Shown here piece by piece: positions 8,207-9,108 of a stretch of 9,108 nt of DNA; position 1 is the stretch's first letter; each line of letters begins with the position of its first letter. The stretch spans positions 1 through 9,108 of the forward strand of contig SFLO01000023.1 in NCBI GenBank assembly GCA_004553405.1, in the 5' to 3' direction. The position numbers and the translations under genes are program-made. The stretch is from Coriobacteriaceae bacterium (GTDB taxonomy: Bacteria; Actinomycetota; Coriobacteriia; Coriobacteriales; QAMH01). The notes under the pieces were generated by a model. It ran no database searches and was not told the DNA's origin. It saw nothing but the letters and a program-made list of their open reading frames with translations.

Positions 8207-8222
8207 ACACGGAGGGCCGTGT
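8207..8222 (+). promoter_or_regulatory. Small hairpin next to the rpmF ribosome-binding site
   Basis: ACACGG (8207-8212) and CCGTGT (8217-8222) pair perfectly over 6 bases with an AGGG loop. The hairpin abuts the AGGAAAGG Shine-Dalgarno (8223-8230). It may affect rpmF translation; this is inference from position. Confidence 0.3.
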
Positions 8223-8238
8223 AGGAAAGGTTACGATC

Positions 8239-8418
8239 ATGGCTGTACCCAAAAGGAAAACCGGCCGAGCTGTCACCCATGCTCGCCGTTCTGCAAACGA
8301 CCGCTGCGCTACCCCCGCTCGCTCCGTCTGCCCTCAGTGCGGCGAGGTTAAGCTGCCCCATCGCGTGTGCCCCAGCTGCGGCTACTACAAGAGCCGCGAG
8401 GTGCTCGAGGTCGAGTAA
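8239..8418 (+). CDS. rpmF: 50S ribosomal protein L32
   Basis: L32 is a small protein of the large ribosomal subunit. The translated product is 59 residues, beginning MAVPKRKTGRAVTHARR, which is the typical bacterial L32 start. It carries the four-cysteine zinc ribbon C31-P-Q-C34 and C44-P-S-C47, so this is the zinc-binding (C+) form. The end, GYYKSREVLEVE, is also typical. AGGAAAGG (8223-8230) lies 8 bases before ATG 8239. The gene is usually next to DUF177; here the methyltransferase gene intervenes and rpmF has its own promoter-like leader. A strong terminator follows. An additional Cys at residue 23 lies outside the zinc ribbon. Confidence 0.97.
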   Translation: MAVPKRKTGRAVTHARRSANDRCATPARSVCPQCGEVKLPHRVCPSCGYYKSREVLEVE

Positions 8419-8448
8419 GCGGCCCTGCCAGCAGGCAAGCTAACAGCA

Positions 8449-8482
8449 AGGGAGCCGGTGCCCAGCACTGGCTCCCTTTTTC
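8449..8482 (+). terminator. Intrinsic terminator of rpmF
   Basis: AGGGAGCCGGTGC (8449-8461) pairs with GCACTGGCTCCCT (8465-8477) over 13 bases with one G-T wobble and a CCA loop, followed directly by a TTTTT tract. It is 31 bases after the rpmF stop and is the clearest terminator in the window. It separates rpmF from plsX. Confidence 0.92.
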
Positions 8483-8523
8483 GTGCGGGCGCCGCTTGAG
8501 GCGCAACCGTTGCCGTCCTGCTT

Positions 8524-8552
8524 TTGCGCAGCTGCGGTGCTGCAGGTATCCT
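8524..8552 (+). promoter_or_regulatory. plsX: Putative promoter of plsX
   Basis: TTGCGC (8524-8529) and TATCCT (8547-8552) are separated by 17 bases and lie between the rpmF terminator and plsX. The match to consensus is moderate (3/6 and 4/6). A promoter is expected here because the terminator upstream would otherwise silence plsX. Confidence 0.4.
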
Positions 8553-8573
8553 TAATGGGTATGTTTTCGAGTC

Positions 8574-8621
8574 ATCGCACAAGCTTGCGGGGGCCCTGAG
8601 GCCCGTGGAAGCGTGTGCGAT
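8574..8621 (+). promoter_or_regulatory. Long imperfect hairpin in the plsX leader
   Basis: Three nested stems are visible: ATCGCACA (8574-8581) with TGTGCGAT (8614-8621), GCTT (8583-8586) with AAGC (8609-8612), and GGGCC (8591-8595) with GGCCC (8600-8604). It lies downstream of the putative promoter and ends 9 bases before the plsX ribosome-binding site. There is no T-run, so it is not a terminator. It could be an RNA regulatory element or, as DNA, an operator for a lipid regulator. Confidence 0.45.
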
Positions 8622-8641
8622 ACAGCAGAGAGGAGACCGTC

Positions 8642-9108
8642 ATGGAGATGGTCAGGCTTGTCGTAGACGCGCTCGGCGGCGACGAGGCCCCGTCCGTCGT
8701 ACTCGCGGGCGTCGAGCAGGCGCTTGCCGCGGCGCCGGACATCGAGGTGATCCTCACCGGCCCGGCAGACGTGGTCGAGCCCTTCGCAGCTGCCCACGAG
8801 CGCTGCGAGGCCGTTGCAACCACCCAGGTCATCGAGATGGGCGAGCACCCTGCCAACGCCGTGCGCAAGAAGAAGGACTCCAGCATCGTCGTGGGCTGCC
8901 GCCTGGTGAGGGAGGACAGAGCCCAGGGCTTCTTCAGCGCGGGCAGCACCGGCGCGTGCATGTCTGCGGCCACCCTCGTCATGGGCCGCATTCCCGGCGT
9001 CAAGCGCCCCTGCATCGCAAGCGTCATCCCCAGCCCTGTCGCCAAGACCATACTGTGCGACATGGGTGCCAACGCAGACTGCAAGCCCGAGTACCTGCTG
9101 CAGTTTGC
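8642..9108 (+). CDS. plsX: Phosphate acyltransferase PlsX, 5' part (3' end outside window)
   Basis: PlsX converts acyl-ACP and phosphate to acyl-phosphate, the acyl donor for PlsY in phosphatidic acid synthesis; it is a peripheral membrane enzyme. The first 155 residues are visible, a little under half the usual length. Conserved blocks are VDALGGDEAP at the N-terminus, GEHPANAVRKKKDSS, SAGSTGACMSAATLVMGRIPG, and DMGANADCKPEYLLQF at the window edge. AGGAG (8631-8635) lies 6 bases before ATG 8642 and favours it over the ATG two codons later. The gene is open to the last base with no frameshift. It follows rpmF as in many bacteria, but a strong terminator and its own leader suggest separate transcription. 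Confidence 0.95.
   Translation, partial: MEMVRLVVDALGGDEAPSVVLAGVEQALAAAPDIEVILTGPADVVEPFAAAHERCEAVATTQVIEMGEHPANAVRKKKDSSIVVGCRLVREDRAQGFFSAGSTGACMSAATLVMGRIPGVKRPCIASVIPSPVAKTILCDMGANADCKPEYLLQF

Overview
The window is GC-rich (roughly two thirds G+C by eye), fully coding on the + strand, and carries only housekeeping genes. Gene content and order (tilS-hpt-ftsH-folE-folP/K, then a SepIVA/DivIVA-like coiled-coil gene, a DUF177 gene, an RNA m5U methyltransferase, rpmF and plsX) point to a Gram-positive actinobacterium. The pairing of a SepIVA-like gene with DUF177 recalls Mycobacterium (Rv2927c-Rv2926c). The overall style suggests class Coriobacteriia (Olsenella/Atopobium/Collinsella-like). 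That taxonomic placement is inference from memory, not a search result.

Layout. Positions 1-627 hold the 3' part of tilS (tRNA-Ile lysidine synthase), followed by hpt (hypoxanthine phosphoribosyltransferase, 707-1246) and ftsH (membrane AAA+ zinc protease, GTG start at 1291). A strong hairpin at 3394-3417 closes this block. folE (3480-4046) and a bifunctional folP-folK fusion (4074-5354) form a small folate operon. An intergenic region of 139 bases with an extended -10 and a hairpin leads to a third block: a SepIVA-like protein (5494-5958), a DUF177/YceD protein with an acidic tail (5987-6733) and a RumA-type rRNA methyltransferase (6812-8134). rpmF (ribosomal protein L32, 8239-8418) follows with its own promoter-like region and a very good intrinsic terminator (8449-8482). 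The window ends inside plsX (from 8642), whose leader can form a long hairpin.

How the genes fit together. tilS, hpt and ftsH are a classic Gram-positive neighbourhood joining tRNA decoding, purine salvage and membrane proteolysis. folE and folP-folK supply three steps of dihydropteroate synthesis, but the aldolase FolB is absent here. DUF177, rpmF and plsX are the widely conserved rRNA/ribosome-to-phospholipid neighbourhood; here an rRNA methyltransferase gene sits between DUF177 and rpmF.

No mobile element, CRISPR array, tRNA or rRNA gene was seen, and I found no wholly new system. The points most worth a second look are the DHPS-HPPK fusion in the reverse of the usual domain order with a shortened HPPK loop, the compact SepIVA-like protein, the Lys/Ala-rich insertion in the methyltransferase, the acidic tail on DUF177, the plsX leader hairpin, and a striking GCA-GAC codon-pair preference for Ala-Asp.
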